Assembly (NCBI GenBank): GCA_963921195.1
Contig: OY992537.1
Location: 133,012,694-133,076,693 of the forward strand
Length of the DNA: 64,000 nucleotides
DNA from: Pegoplata infirma
Taxonomy: Eukaryota; Arthropoda; Insecta; Diptera; Anthomyiidae
Direction of reading: 5' to 3'
Below the pieces are notes generated by a model. The model searched no databases and was not told the DNA's origin. It saw only the letters and a list, made by a program, of their open reading frames with translations. Positions 23,419 to 34,982 of the stretch are shown piece by piece (positions within the stretch are counted from its first letter, which is position 1; each line of letters begins with the position of its first letter). The position numbers were made by a program, and so were the translations under genes.

Positions 23419-24600
23419 CACTGAAAAAAAAATTTACCATTTTTAAAGCATGTTGAACTTAATTTAAAAAAAGGAGGGTATGCGAGGGCTCCAAAGATAT
23501 TAATTCTTCTTCCAAGTATATTTTTTCCTAAAACATAGTAATGCATTTACTTAAATATATCTTAAAAGTAAGTAAAATTGTACTTAATATAAGTTTAATT
23601 GTTTTTATCCAGATGAAAAATATTTTTTTTAAATAAGTAAAAATTTCCTTAAACTTACGGATTCTGGTGACCCTATGGAGTCCCAATGTGAGGACCCTAT
23701 GGGCCCCCATATATGGGGTCCGCCCATGAGTATGTGCGTACACTATTATAGGGTCACTATTGATTTTGATCCAAAATTTTGGTCAGAATCGCTCTATCTT
23801 GCTTAGTTTTTAAGATATGGGAATGGGGTCTTGAGAAATTTGATCATGAAATAACTCGAAAACTATAACTCGGAGAGCTTTCGGGTCTTCGGCGGTCATA
23901 TTCTACAAGTTAAGGACTACAAAATTGCCTTTAGAATTTTTTTCGTATCTGCAGTATTTGCAGAGTTATAGGCATTTAAAAATTCCGCGAAAATCGAAAT
24001 TTGGATTTAAAGTTAGGGTCTCATGGGGTCTCCAGATGGGGCCCTCAGATGGGGTTCCCAAAATACCTTAAGTATTTTTTCCTTAAGTTAAGTAAATTCT
24101 TTCTTAAACTGATGAAGATATGGATTCAAATAAAGTCAATGAAATCAATAAAATAAAGATTACTTTCTTCTTAAATTAAAACAAAAATTAATTAAATTAA
24201 AGAAAATGCGTTTTGGAATTAAAGATTAGTACTTATTTGATTCAAGGTCTTGAAAATGTGTATACTATTTTTAAGTAAGTTACGTACTTATTTATTTTTT
24301 TTGCACACAATTTAGATTTTTTTCTTTTAAGTAAAACAAAATTTTTTAATAAACCCTTTTTTCTTAAATGCAATCAATTCGCCATAAATCTAAAGAATAT
24401 TTAATTTAATTTAAAAAAACAAATTAAGGAAAACGTTTGTGCTTTTTTAAGTATTTGCATGTACTATCTTCAAGTTTATTTGCTTTGTTTTAAGTAAAAC
24501 CACCTTATATTAAGATAAGTTGAAGTAAATTCAAAAAAATTTGCTTACTTAAATTAATAACAGTGTTTATTTATTTTCAGTATAGTTATTTTTTTCAGTG
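23419..24600. mobile_element. Family M element, copy 2 (longer form)
   Basis: 1182 bp, CACTGAAAAAAAAA... to ...TTTTTTTCAGTG, with TG on both sides (23417-23418, 24601-24602). Same orientation as copy 1. The extra block, about 23650..23930, includes TATGGGCCCCCATATATGGG. Confidence 0.88.
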
Positions 24601-24666
24601 TGAGCACTCTAAATATTAATTATGCGATGATTACCTTTTAAAAATAATTAAACATACAAAATATTA

Positions 24667-25274
24667 CACTCAAAAAAATAAAACTGTAAAGTTAACAAAC
24701 TTTTTTTTGTTAACTCGAGTTTACTGGCTTATTAGCAAATTTTTAGTTAAAATCAGCGTTTTAACTACTTTTTTTAGTTAAGTTCAATTTACGAAAATAC
24801 TAGTTTTGTACAAATTTTGAATTAATTTTTTTTGTTGACTTTAAAACTGAGTTTACGAATTTTTACTAATTAATTTGCTGATTTTTTTGTAACATTTTTG
24901 TCAAGTGAAAAATTTTAAACATTTCTTGTGTAGCCTCCTATGCAAATCTCATAAGTCCTACTTAAGCTGAACTTAATGCTGTGAAAAAAAAAAGAAAAAA
25001 TAAGTGAAGTGTTAGTGTTTAAAACCAATATTTAACAAACTTAAATTTTTTTACAAAAAGTTTAGCTGAATTCAACTAATAAAAAATGTAACGAAATTTT
25101 CAGCTGAATTTTTAGTTAAAATTACGTTTTTTTTGCTACATTCATTCTACGAAAAGTTAACTAAATATTTTTTGTTAAATTAACTAGAAATTTAGTAGGT
25201 TCAAAATCAGGTGTTTTTTTAGTTAAATTTAACTAAATTTTTTGCCAACTTTACAGTATTTTTTTTTTTGAGTG
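24667..25274. mobile_element. Family B palindromic MITE, copy 2
   Basis: 608 bp, CACTCAAAAAAATAAAACTG to GTATTTTTTTTTTTGAGTG, TA on both sides. Opposite orientation to copy 1 over the interior. Confidence 0.9.
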
Positions 25275-26934
25275 TACAACTTTACAATATTAGTATAGAT
25301 TACATTATTTTTCCAGAAGCTTTTAATAAATATTTTGTTTAATACATAAATACTTTTTAATCTATATATAGATATACTATACTTGCAATTTGTTAATTGT
25401 ATATACTTTAAGAATACTTAGAACTAAAATACAAATATCCCAGCAAAAAATTAATAGATGGTTACTACACGCATAAAAGTATAATAGTAACTTTTGTTGG
25501 TAAATAAAACTGTATTAGTTGTTTTCAACTGTATAACCAAAATATTTTGTAAATAACACTGTGCTACAAAAAACACAAAATCAAATATACTTTTCAAATG
25601 AGATAGTTAAGGTTGTAGGTCTCGTCGAAAAGATCACAAAAATGCCCATCAAACTTGCCAGGCAACCGCAAATTTTAAAGTTATTGTCAAAAAACGATTT
25701 TTTGGGACTTTTTTCACTAAACCACGTGTAACTTAAACATTTTTAAACCGATTTTCAATTTTCAACTGTTTTAGATAGAAGAAGAATAGGGCTTTTCATG
25801 TGTGTGAATTGGTCTATACATATAAAAAAGATATGTATTGATTTTTTCAACAATATCTAATTTTTTGTTATTTTTTGAAAATTTTTTGAGTTTATCGATT
25901 TTTTTCTGTTATAGTTCGTTTAACAACATTTATATTTATAAACGTATTCTTTAAGAAAATTTAATTGTGAATACGATGAGCTTTATGTCGAAAAAATCGG
26001 ATATTAATTGACAGAGTTGTGATAATTTTTCTAAAAAAGAAAATTAAGATTTTGCTCGAAATTGCCGTTTGGATAACCCAGGCAAAAAAAAAACAAAAAA
26101 ATAAACGAACATACTAAGAGGTCGCATATCATTATTTTAAAGGTTTTTGGCCTCCTGAATTCGAATTTGACCTTGAAATTCCGCTATCTTATTAAGTTTT
26201 TAATATATCAGTTTATGTTAAATATCTCAAAAACCTGACGAGATAGAGCAATTTAAAGGCCAGATTCGGATTCAGAGCGCCAAATTATTTTTGCCTGGCA
26301 TATCTGAACGGCGATTTCCTGCAAAATCTTAATTTTCTTTTTTAGAAAAATTATCACAACTCTGTCAATTGCTAACCGATTTATACAGGATAAAGCTTAT
26401 CGTATTCAGAATCAAATTTTCTTTAAAAATACGTTTATAAATAAAAAGGTTGTTAAACGAACTATAACAGAAAAATTTCGATAAACTCGAAAAATTTTCA
26501 AAAAATAACAAAAAAATTAGATTTTATAGAAAAAATCAATAAATATCTTTCTTATATGTATAGACTAGTGCCTACGGTCAGTACCGTAGTACCGGGAATA
26601 CCGGTATTCCCGGTTCTCGGTATTACCGGGAAATGGTACCGGTTTCCCGGTTCTTAATTCATTCCCGGTATTCCGGGGAATACCGGTATTCCCGGTTCCG
26701 GTTCTGACGGTATTCCCGGGACTACCGGTATATATATTTTTTAAAATTTTGTACAATTAATTTTTTTCTTTGCTTTTACCAAAAAAAATACAAAACATGT
26801 GAAAAATACCATTTCCGTTTTATTTTTTTAATTTTAGAAAAAATAGTTCCCATGATTTTTTAAATAATTTTACAAACACAACTAAATATTACTGAAATAC
26901 TAATTAAATAGTGTAATATAAATATTTTATGGTA

Positions 26935-28418
26935 CAGTAGAATCTCGCAAATTAGAACCACTTTGTTCCTCGGGTAATTCTAATTTCTGAAAAGTTCTAA
27001 TTTCTGGACATTTTGTTTTTTCAAAGAAAATGATAAAATAACAATAAAAACAGTTACGACTGCTTTATTTTAACACAAAACTATTTTTTTGTTAATATAT
27101 AATTACTAGGGCAAGTACTTTCATGCATCTAAAAAACGAAAATATGTGCCTATAATATGCATCTAAAAATCCAAAATATGCACTTAAAACTTCAAAAATA
27201 TGCATCTAAAAATTATTGTTTTTACTAAAAAAAGAATTTGTCAACATAAATTAGGCTTTGTCCAATACTTTAAGGCCTTCGAAAATTCTTAAAAATGTTT
27301 TTTTGAGTGGAAACAATTTTTAATTAGTAAAATATTTTTTACTTGAGAAGTTTTTTTTGAGTCACTGAATATTTCTAAAGTTAAAAATTTTATAAAAGAA
27401 AAAAATATATACAAAATATTTCTAGAACAAACTATTTTTAAAAACTATTTTTGTTCTTTTTTCTAAAAAAAAAACAAAAAAATATTTTTTAAATATTTTT
27501 TTTTTCTTTTCTTGGAATTTTCTGATTTTCAAGTCAAAAAATAAACTAAAAGGCAAAAGACCTTATCCCAACTCTAAGCAAAATAAAAACGCAATTTTCC
27601 TGTAATAAAATGTTAAATTCGAAAACATTTTTTTCTTTACGAGTAGTAAAATATCTCAGAATAGGAACATTTTAAATAGGAATCATTTCTCAGAATCTAA
27701 AAATTATACTTCCAGAATCAATTTTCTATAAAAAATGCATCAGAATACGATTTCTATAAATAAGTATATTTTTCTAAAAGAAATTTAAATTTTCCTAGGG
27801 AAGTTTTGAAAAAATATTGATGAAATTTAAAAAAAGGCAAATTTATATGAAAATATGCAAAAATATGCTACTACAAATCAATGCCATTTTATTGCAAATT
27901 CATTGATTCGGATAGATATTTAATTTATGTTATATTTACAGTGCTGAGTAAAAATATGCATTTTCATGAAAGTACTTGCCCTAATAATTACTATAACACA
28001 TTAAATTTGTAGAAAACACTTTTAAGGGCTTTTAAATGAGAAATACCAGGCGTTACATCGATTATATCATCGTCACTGCTATTTGATCCGTCATTAAACC
28101 CATCTTCATTCCATTTTTCGATTTCTCTTACACTTATGGAATTGTAAAAATAAAAACAAAAAAGAAAGTCCAGAAATTAGAACCATTGGTTCTAATTTGA
28201 GAGCGTTAACTACATACAATTCGGGTTTTCCCCAATTTAGTTAAAAAAAACTATAAAAAAAAAATTTTTGTAGTGTAAATAAAAACAAAAAAAAAAAAAA
28301 ACTTCCAGAAATTAGAACCACAGGTTCTAATTTTAGAGCGTCCAATACATTAAAATAGCCGGTTCTAATATCTGGACAGTTCTAATTTGTGAGAGTTCTA
28401 ATTTGTGAGATTCTACTG
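26935..28418. mobile_element. pogo/Tigger-like element nested in the hAT
   Basis: CAGTAGAATCTCGCAAATTA and TAATTTGTGAGATTCTACTG with TA on both sides, typical of pogo/Tigger. Subterminal repeats of TTCTAATTTCTGGAC/CCAGAAATTAGAACC occur at both ends. No transposase; its middle is occupied by another hAT. Confidence 0.9.
27107..27983. mobile_element. hAT-type element nested in the pogo-like element
   Basis: TAGGGCAAGTACTTTCATG and CATGAAAGTACTTGCCCTA with an exact 8-bp ATAATTAC (27099-27106, 27984-27991). The interior repeats AAATATGCATCTAAAA and AAAATATGCAAAAATATGC. 877 bp, no coding. Innermost of the stack. Confidence 0.9.
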
Positions 28419-28825
28419 TATAGTATTTTTTGGTTTTTGAGAACCGGTACCAGGATTGGAACCGGGAATACCGGTATTCCCGGGAATATGTCTAGAACCG
28501 GGAAACCGGTTCCAGAACCGGGAATACCGGTATTCCCGGTAATACCGAGAACCGGGAAATGGGGGGCACTAGTATAGACATATTCACACACATGGAAAGC
28601 CCCATCCTTCTTCTATCAAAAACAGTTAAAAAATTAAAAATCGGTTAAAAATTCTCTGAATTACAAAAGGTTTAGTGAGAAAAGTCCCAAAAAAACGTTT
28701 TTTGACAATAACTCTAAAATTTGAGGGTGTCTGGCAAGTTTAATGGGCATTTTTGTCATCTACTCGACAAGACCAACAACCTATACTATGTCACATCAAA
28801 AGTATTTTTTCACTGTAGCACAGTG

Positions 28826-28841
28826 TAATTATACCCTACAC
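28826..28841 (-). mobile_element. D-family 3' end remnant, split by a hAT (continues 30181..30210)
   Basis: TAATTATACCCTACAC, hAT, then CACTCTGTGATACAGG reads as the reverse complement of the D 3' end once one copy of the 8-bp duplication is removed. Confidence 0.7.
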
Positions 28842-30172
28842 CAGCGGTTACCAACCTTTTTGGCTCGCGTACCCCTAATTTTAAATTTTATCAGCAGCGT
28901 ACCCCCTAACGAGATTTTTGTTTTCGTTAAAAAACTTCACATATAAATATTAGAGTTAATTTTGAAATTTTTGACCAGCGGGTATTTTCATTTTTTTTAA
29001 GGATTTAGTCGAGATCAAAACAATGGTGGTATTTTTTTGGAAAAATTTTCGCTGCTTGGGGTGGTTCAATGCATCTGAAAACGCGAATTTTTAGATGATT
29101 TTTCTGCACACAAAATTTTCAATTAAATTTATTGATCAACAAAATTTAAAAGCGTCAATCAATGTTTTGATTAAAATTTTTGTTATTTTCTTTACCTGTC
29201 GAATTACAAATTTTCAACATACCATATTTTTTTCGCTTTAATTTATTTGAATAGATTTATTCAAAAATATACAAAATATTCGGGTTTTACTTTTTTTTAC
29301 TGTTAGCAACATATTGGAATGCAAAAAATATGCATTTTTGATAATTTTGTCATAAGCTTACAATTCATTTGTTAAATCAATCAATATTTTGATTGACTAT
29401 AAATAAAAAAATGATCAATCGTTTGATCAATATCGAAAAATTGTTTGATTGAAAAAATTTTCAATTAATCACCTACAATTTGATGATTGGTATAACAATT
29501 TTTTTAATTGGAGGAATTTCAATCAAAAAATTTATTGAATCCGCGTTTTGGTTGATTGAAATTCGTTTCAAATTTTTTCTGTGCAGAGAAAAAACGGCTG
29601 AAAATATTGTAAATCCGATTTCAACAGTCGATTCTACACCAAAAATAGAGATAACGAACGTTTTTTAAACTCTTAAAAAAAGTTCCAAAAACCTATCACA
29701 TGGAGCGGAAATATAATGCTTTATTTTTTTTTTTAATTATTTTTATTTTAATACGAGGGCAGATAAATAATTCAGTAACTTTTCGAATGAAACACCCTCG
29801 TATATACAATGAAAGGGCATTTTGAGCTTAACAAAATGGTACAAAAATTTCCACTCCATCACAACCCGTCTCAAAAATGTCCAAAAACACATTTTTTGAA
29901 AACTTTGACATAAAATTTCTCAAAAACCTGGCATCAAAGAAAAATTTAGGAACCATATTTGGAATCAGTATCGAAAGGTTAATCGAAAACAAGTGGTCAG
30001 ATCTCAAAATATTATCCAAAAATATCGCAAAAAATTATCTCTAAATTGCGCAAAAGTACGTTTTTTGTGAACTTTGACCTCGACTTTCCTCAAAAACTAA
30101 AATGTTTCGTACCCCCGCGGACAGCTTCGCGTACCCCCTAGTGGTACGCGTACCATAGGTTGGTAACCGCTG
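28842..30172. mobile_element. Non-autonomous hAT, copy 2 of CAGCGGTTACCAACC family
   Basis: CAGCGGTTACCAACC and GGTTGGTAACCGCTG, exact 8-bp duplication CCCTACAC (28834-28841, 30173-30180). 1331 bp, reversed relative to copy 1 at 739. The extra length is mainly a 473-bp insertion at 29109. Confidence 0.93.
29109..29581. mobile_element. 473-bp MITE inserted in hAT copy 2
   Basis: Comparison with hAT copy 1 shows an empty site (TTTTTCTGCAGAG). Here TTTCTGCA is followed by CACAAAATTTTCAATTAAAT ... AAATTTTTTCTG and then TGCAGAG. The duplication is TGCA or TG. The interior is rich in TTGATTGA/TCAATCAA words. Confidence 0.75.
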
Positions 30173-30270
30173 CCCTACACCACTCTGTGATACAGGTTAT
30201 CAAATTTTTTACGTTTAAAAAAATAAGACTTTTAAAATATGTGTCTTTTATTTTTGTGATGTTATTTCTG

Positions 30271-30725
30271 CACTCAAAAAAAAACCTTGTCAAATTACTA
30301 GAAAAAGTCTCGTAATCCCATTTACCAATATTTGACAGTTTTCATTGTTTTTTTAACAAATAATTTTCGATCGAAATTTACATTTTTTTTGTAATTTTAC
30401 AGTTTTTCTTGTAATTCTACAAATTTCCAAGATTAAAAAAAAAAATCTAGTAAATTTACGAGAATTTCTTGTAAGATTTATTTCGAAAAAAAAGTTGTAA
30501 ATTTACAATTTTATTGGTAAAATTCTTGCAAAATTACAAAAAAGTTCGTTATTTTTACTAGGAATCACGAAACCTCCCTTCTCTCCTTTTTTTGGTAAAA
30601 AGCTTGTAAAATTACAAAATTATTGGTAAAAGGCTTGTAAAATAACAAAGAATTCTTGTCAAATAGGAGGTAGCAAAAAAAAGTTACAAACTTTTCTTGT
30701 AATTTTACAAGTTTTTTTTTGAGTG
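30271..30725. mobile_element. Family A palindromic MITE with TG flanks
   Basis: 455 bp, CACTCAAAAAAAAACCTTGT to ACAAGTTTTTTTTTGAGTG, with TG on both sides (30269-30270, 30726-30727). Confidence 0.85.
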
Positions 30726-30813
30726 TGAAACAACCCCAAGTGTTGTCATTTATAAAATTTGTTCGTTTTTAACAAATATTTTTTAGGAGTAAAATTTTTT
30801 TTAATCTTTTGTA

Positions 30814-31351
30814 CACACAAAAAATAAAACTTTGTTAAATTACTAGGAAAAGTCTCGTAATCACATTTTACCAATATTTGACAGTTTTCCTGGTTTTTTG
30901 ACATTTGACATTCGAAATTTACATTTTTTCTTGTAATTTTACAATTTTTTTTTGTAATTTTACAAATTTCCAAATTAATTTTACAAAAAAATCTAGGAAA
31001 TTCACGAGAATTCCTTGTAATTTTAATTGCACCAAAAAACTATAAATTTACAATTTTATTGTTAAAGAGCTTGTAAAATTACAAAATTATTGGTAAAAGC
31101 TTGTTAAATTACTAGGAATTCTCGTAAAATAGGAGGAAGCAAAAAATCTAGTAAAATTACGAAACCTCTTTGTAAATTTTATCGTGTCAAAAAATTTGTA
31201 AATTTACAATTTTATTGGTAAAAACCTTGTAAAATTACAAAATTATTGGTAAAAATCTTGTAAAGTTACCAGAAATTTTTGTCAAAAAGCAGGTAGCAAA
31301 CAAAAAATGTTACAAATTGTTCTTGTAATTTTACAAGGCATTTTTTGAGTA
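30814..31351. mobile_element. Family A palindromic MITE, TA flanks
   Basis: 538 bp, CACACAAAAAATAAAACTTT to ACAAGGCATTTTTTGAGTA, TA on both sides. Same internal words as 30271..30725. Confidence 0.8.
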
Positions 31352-31884
31352 TATAAAGTATGTACAGCAGTTTTGCTAGTAATACCTTCATTGTAACTCC
31401 ATAAGATCATAAATTGTTAATTTAAGTTTTTGCTGGGATATATAGTAAATCATTCTATTGGCAACATTAAAATATTATAAACTAACAATGTTAATACATA
31501 TTAAAGTATATTATGTATTAATACATGTTATAATTATTAAATTAAATGTTGTATATTTAAGGATCATAATAAGGCTCGTTTAACATTAAACTCTTGACAG
31601 GCAGACAAAAGATGAAAAACAGTTGGTAAAATGTTGCCATGGGGGATATGGATAGATTTACTGTCTGGCACTTTGTATTAAACGTATTGTATATTTTAGC
31701 TTATTTTGTTTTGTCTCAAGGACTTTTATTAAAACAAACAAAAAATAATGGACTGACTGGAATTAATTTCTTTTATCAATTTTCGTTAAGTCTGCGATAC
31801 ATTCCGTTAAAAATCATTTTGCTTAAATTTAAACTTAAACCGTGCAATTTGTTTCCATTATCTCGATTGAGATTTTGTACTTAC

Positions 31885-32045
31885 TTTGAATGTCTCCAAA
31901 TCATTTTTCTCGGAAATTTGCTTTAAAACACCCACATTAATTAAATTATTGCAATACTGTAGTGTCAACATACTGATGTTCTGTTCACTCAAATGATTGC
32001 AATTATTCTGTAGCGACGCTAAAAACCATTTCATTAACATTTGAC
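31885..32045 (-). CDS. capu: cappuccino exon encoding part of the N-terminal inhibitory (CID) region
   Basis: This 161-bp internal exon has two bases completing a split codon, then 53 codons. Seen: acceptor TTTGTTTCTAATTCCAG before GTCAAATG, and donor AAA|GTAAGTAC. The peptide starts QMLMKWFLASLQNN and continues LTLQYCNNLINVGVLKQIS. It matches the Drosophila Capu segment I recall as GQMLIKW...LALQFCNNLKYVGVLKQIS. In Capu this lies in the Capu inhibitory domain, a dimeric N-terminal region that binds the C-terminal tail and holds the FH2 actin nucleator inactive until Spire competes. Entry phase (one base from the previous exon) and strand agree with the exon at 51688..50815. Joining them directly gives a Cys where Drosophila has the Gly before QML, so a small extra exon between them is possible. 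The exit phase is 0. The next exon lies beyond the window. Confidence 0.9.
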
Positions 32046-32412
32046 CTGGAATTAGAAACAAAAAGAGTACAAATTAAAAAAGTATTTACTACATTTATTT
32101 TAGCTTTAGAACACTTTGAAAACTTTATATCTTACTTAATTTCAATGAATCGGAAAATAAATTAAAAACTTCAATCATTGTGGCCGGCCATTAATTGAAA
32201 ACAATCTGCGGATTTGAATGAAGTGGTGAACTAAAAACCGCTATAGATTTTTTTTTTTTTCAAAAATGAACATGAAAATGACATTTCTTATTTTCGAAGA
32301 AATGGAAAACAAATAAAAATATTTTTAGAACAAGAGTTTTATCTATCGTAACCCAATAGACAAAATAAAAGAAAATTAACGGATTTGTGGCGAGTAGTTT
32401 TATATATACATA

Positions 32413-33313
32413 CAGTGCGCGGCAAAAGAAAGTGTACAGGTCTAAAATAGATGTAATTCCTTAACGAAAAAGTTGACAATAAAACCCCTTATTATTATCA
32501 ATCGACTATCATTTAAAAACATGCTATAAAGGAAATTTTCCAAGCTTTAATTTAAGCTTGATAGCGTCCAGATTAAGCAAATATTAAATGAGATACAAGG
32601 GTCGAGCTGAAAAATGAAATTTTTTGTAGACATTTTTTAGAAAAATTTTAAAAAATATTTCCAAGTTGATTTTTTTCAAGTTCAAACATTAAAAATTTAA
32701 AAAATAGTACAATGGTTTAAATTCAGTTATGCAGTAAAATGCAGTAAAAAAATATGATTTTTTTTTACCTCCAATTCTTTTCACCACTAATTTTTTGTTA
32801 ACAAAGAAAATTTTTAATTATTTTCAGATCTCTTTACTATACACTTAGATGTACTTAAATTAGTAAACAATGAAATCTTTTCTTTGTTTACAAAAAATTG
32901 GTGGTCAAAAGAGTTGGAGGTCAAAAAAATGCATATTATTTTACTGCATTTAAAAAATTTTGATTTTTGTTTGGGTCGATAGAAAAATGATTTGATAATA
33001 TTGTACTAATTTTTTGTACTATTTTTTAAATTCTTAATGTTTGAACTTGAAACACATTAAATTAGAAATATTTTTTTAAATTTTTTTAAAAAACGTCTAC
33101 AAAATTTTTCAATTTCCAGCGCGACTACCGTATCTCATTTAATATTTGCTCAATCTGGACTCTATTAAACTTAAATTAAAGCTTGGAAAATTTCCTTTAT
33201 GGCGTGTTTTTAAATGATAGTCAATTGATAATAATGAGGGGTTTTATTGTTATCTTTGTCGTTAACGAATTACATCAATTTAAGACCTGTACACTTTCTT
33301 TTGACGCTCACAG
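32413..33313. mobile_element. Tc1-like palindromic element
   Basis: CAGTGCGCGGCAAAAGAAAG and, reversed, CTGTGAGCGTCAAAAGAAAG, TA on both sides. The inverted arms run almost to the centre (about 32850): AAATTTTCCAAGCTTTAATT/AATTAAAGCTTGGAAAATTT and CCTCCAATTCTTTT/AAAAGAGTTGGAGG. The CAGTG..GCCAAAAG-like terminus is Tc1 style. 901 bp, no ORF. Confidence 0.88.
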
Positions 33314-33399
33314 TATATTATTTAACTATATATGATTATATATTATGGCTTTATATAATTTTATATGAATATATATAATCTTTTTTACTCGGGTATAGA

Positions 33400-34770
33400 A
33401 ACATTTTCAAATTTTAAAAATTTATTCCTATAGTAAAAAAAATTAAATGTTTGATATTTTGAAAAATGTCTCTTCAAGAAATTTTCAGGTTCTAAAGCAT
33501 TTTTATGATAGCAAAAGGCACAGATTCTGACATAATTTTCTAATAGAAAGTTTATGATTTTGAGACGTTATCCCAATAGAATACTTCTGAGGTTCTGAGG
33601 CATTTTGATACAGAAAAGCTTTTAAAATTAGTACAAAAATATTTTAAGAAGGTTTATTCTAGCTCGAGGTCATTATTTCCTTTACTTATGAAAGCTATGA
33701 TATTCTCATAGAATAATTTTCAAAATTATTCTATGAGAATATCAAAGTCTAAATAAGTAAAAGAAATAATGACCTCGAGCTAGAACAAACCTACTAAAAA
33801 TATAATATTTTAAAATTAGAATGTAACGATTTCTATTTTTGAATAAAAATTAATCAGAATTTATACAAAACTTTTTAAATTCTGATACACCTTCACATAG
33901 AAAATTCTAAGATTCTTATGCAATTCTCACACCAAAAATTTCTTTATTTACAAAAAATGTTCGTAAAGAAAAATTCTCAGATTTAGTGAGTTTTTTTCCC
34001 ATTGAAAACTTCTTAGGTTCTGAAATATCTAAAATTAAAAAAAAGGTCTAAGATACCGAAACGATCTTTCTACACCAAAATTTTTAGGGTTTGAAAAAAT
34101 ATTCCGTAGAAAGTACCTAAGATTAGAAAAATTGAAGACTTTAATGCTTTTTAAAATTTTTGGATGCAATTTTCTAGATTCTGAGATATTTTTCTATTAA
34201 AAAGTTTTGTTTTATGGGAAACTTTTCCCTGGAAAAAGTCTAAGATAGTCAAGCATTTTCTGAGAAATATTTTCATAAGAGAGTCTAAGAAATTTTTCCC
34301 TAAAAAATGTTTTAGTTTCTGAGTAATTTTTCTCATAGAAAATGTCTCAGAGACTGAGTCTCCCAAATTTTTCCTATAAAAAAACTCTCAGACTTTTCCT
34401 ATAGAAAAACTGTTAGATTTTTCATATAAAAATTCTCAAAATTATAAGATTTGTCCTATAAAAAAGTTCTAAGAAAAAATTCCCAACTTTTTTCTATAAA
34501 TTCCCAAATTATTCATTAGAAAAATTTAAAAATTCTTCGTCTAGAAAAATTCCCAAATATATCGTCTGGAAAAATTTTTGTATTTTTTATAAAGAATAGT
34601 TTTAATTTTTTGAGACTTTTATCACATAGAAAAATTCGAACATTCAGAAACATGTAAGGATTCTTAGACATTTTTCATAGAAGAATTTCTATAAAAAAAT
34701 TTCTCCTATAGAAAAATTCCCCGATTTTTGCTATAGAAAACTTTTAAGGATTTTCCTAAATTTTTTCTCT
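33400..34770. repeat. Degenerate 35-bp dyad tandem array
   Basis: Repeating TTTTTCCTATAGAAAAA and TCTCAGATTCTGAGA blocks, much degraded, without recognised hAT ends. Interrupted by the MITE at 33650..33792. Confidence 0.6.
33650..33792. mobile_element. 143-bp perfect-hairpin MITE
   Basis: AGGTTTATTCTAGCTCGAGG pairs with CCTCGAGCTAGAACAAACCT. The inner arms contain TCATTATTTC and ATGATATTCTCATAGAATAA with its complement. Single arms of the family occur near 6360..6420, 9970..10040 and 40518..40590. Confidence 0.85.
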
Positions 34771-34774
34771 AAAA

Positions 34775-34900
34775 AAATAAGCCGAGACACCCCGACGTTA
34801 GAATTGTCTCTTTTATATATATTTTAAGTATCATGCAAATCGGTTCATAATTATGACCATTACAATGGTTGAGATCTTTCCTTGTTAGACTTTTTATAAC
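34775..34900. repeat. Second copy of the GCCGAGACACCCC repeat
   Basis: Parallels 4160..4270. Confidence 0.55.
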
Positions 34901-34982
34901 GAAAGAACGTGAAATTTTTGCAGAGTAAGGGTCGGCATCACTTACAAACAAGAGAGTAGTCGATTTTGAAAGTTAACATTGC

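Larger units (their letters stand above)
26566..28571. mobile_element. hAT element with CCGGTATTCCCGG-rich ends
   Basis: TAGTGCC... and ...GGCACTA with an exact 8-bp duplication GTATAGAC (26558-26565, 28572-28579). The outer 130-165 bp at each end are packed with ACCGGGAATACCGGTATTCC-type dyads, GC-rich in AT-rich surroundings, likely transposase-binding or hairpin arrays. The middle is filled by a pogo-like element. Confidence 0.9.
25557..28825. mobile_element. F-family giant palindrome, copy F1
   Basis: The ends are CACTGTGCTACA and TGTAGCACAGTG, with TAA on both sides. Long inverted arms: GGGCATTTTTGT/ACAAAAATGCCC, AGAAGAAGGATGGGGC-like, and an inner pair TTTTTCTAAAAAAGAAAATT (26030) with its reverse complement (26330). 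Centre near 26150. A 2-kb hAT inserted in the right arm at 26566 splits it. No coding. Confidence 0.85.
25439..31437. mobile_element. CCCAGCAAAAA-ended MITE, host of a five-level nest
   Basis: CCCAGCAAAAA at 25439 pairs with TTTTTGCTGGG ending at 31437. ATAT lies on both sides, which may be target or duplication. Without insertions it would be roughly 200-300 bp. The ends are only 11 bp and the arms inside are poorly matched, so the pairing is tentative. Everything between is later insertion: F1 at 25557, D and hAT material at 28826..30210, and two family A MITEs at 30271 and 30814. Confidence 0.4.
1..31884 (-). other. capu: Downstream capu intron, open at the window edge
   Basis: The intron starts at the GTAAGTAC donor of the CID exon and runs off the window, so it is at least 31.9 kb. 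No later capu exon (the linker after VGVLKQIS, the proline-rich FH1, or FH2) was recognised on the minus strand. The stretch next to the exon, 31570..31884, is the least repetitive sequence here and may be old intron. Confidence 0.6.

Noticed and set aside
31639..31926. 95-codon + strand frame starting MGDMDRFTVWHF
   Set aside because: Ends within the antisense of the capu CID exon, no family resemblance; the minus-strand exon has far stronger splice and protein evidence.
32413..33313. Palindrome considered as a large RNA hairpin gene
   Set aside because: TA duplication and Tc1-like ends explain it as a transposon; an RNA role would need small-RNA data.
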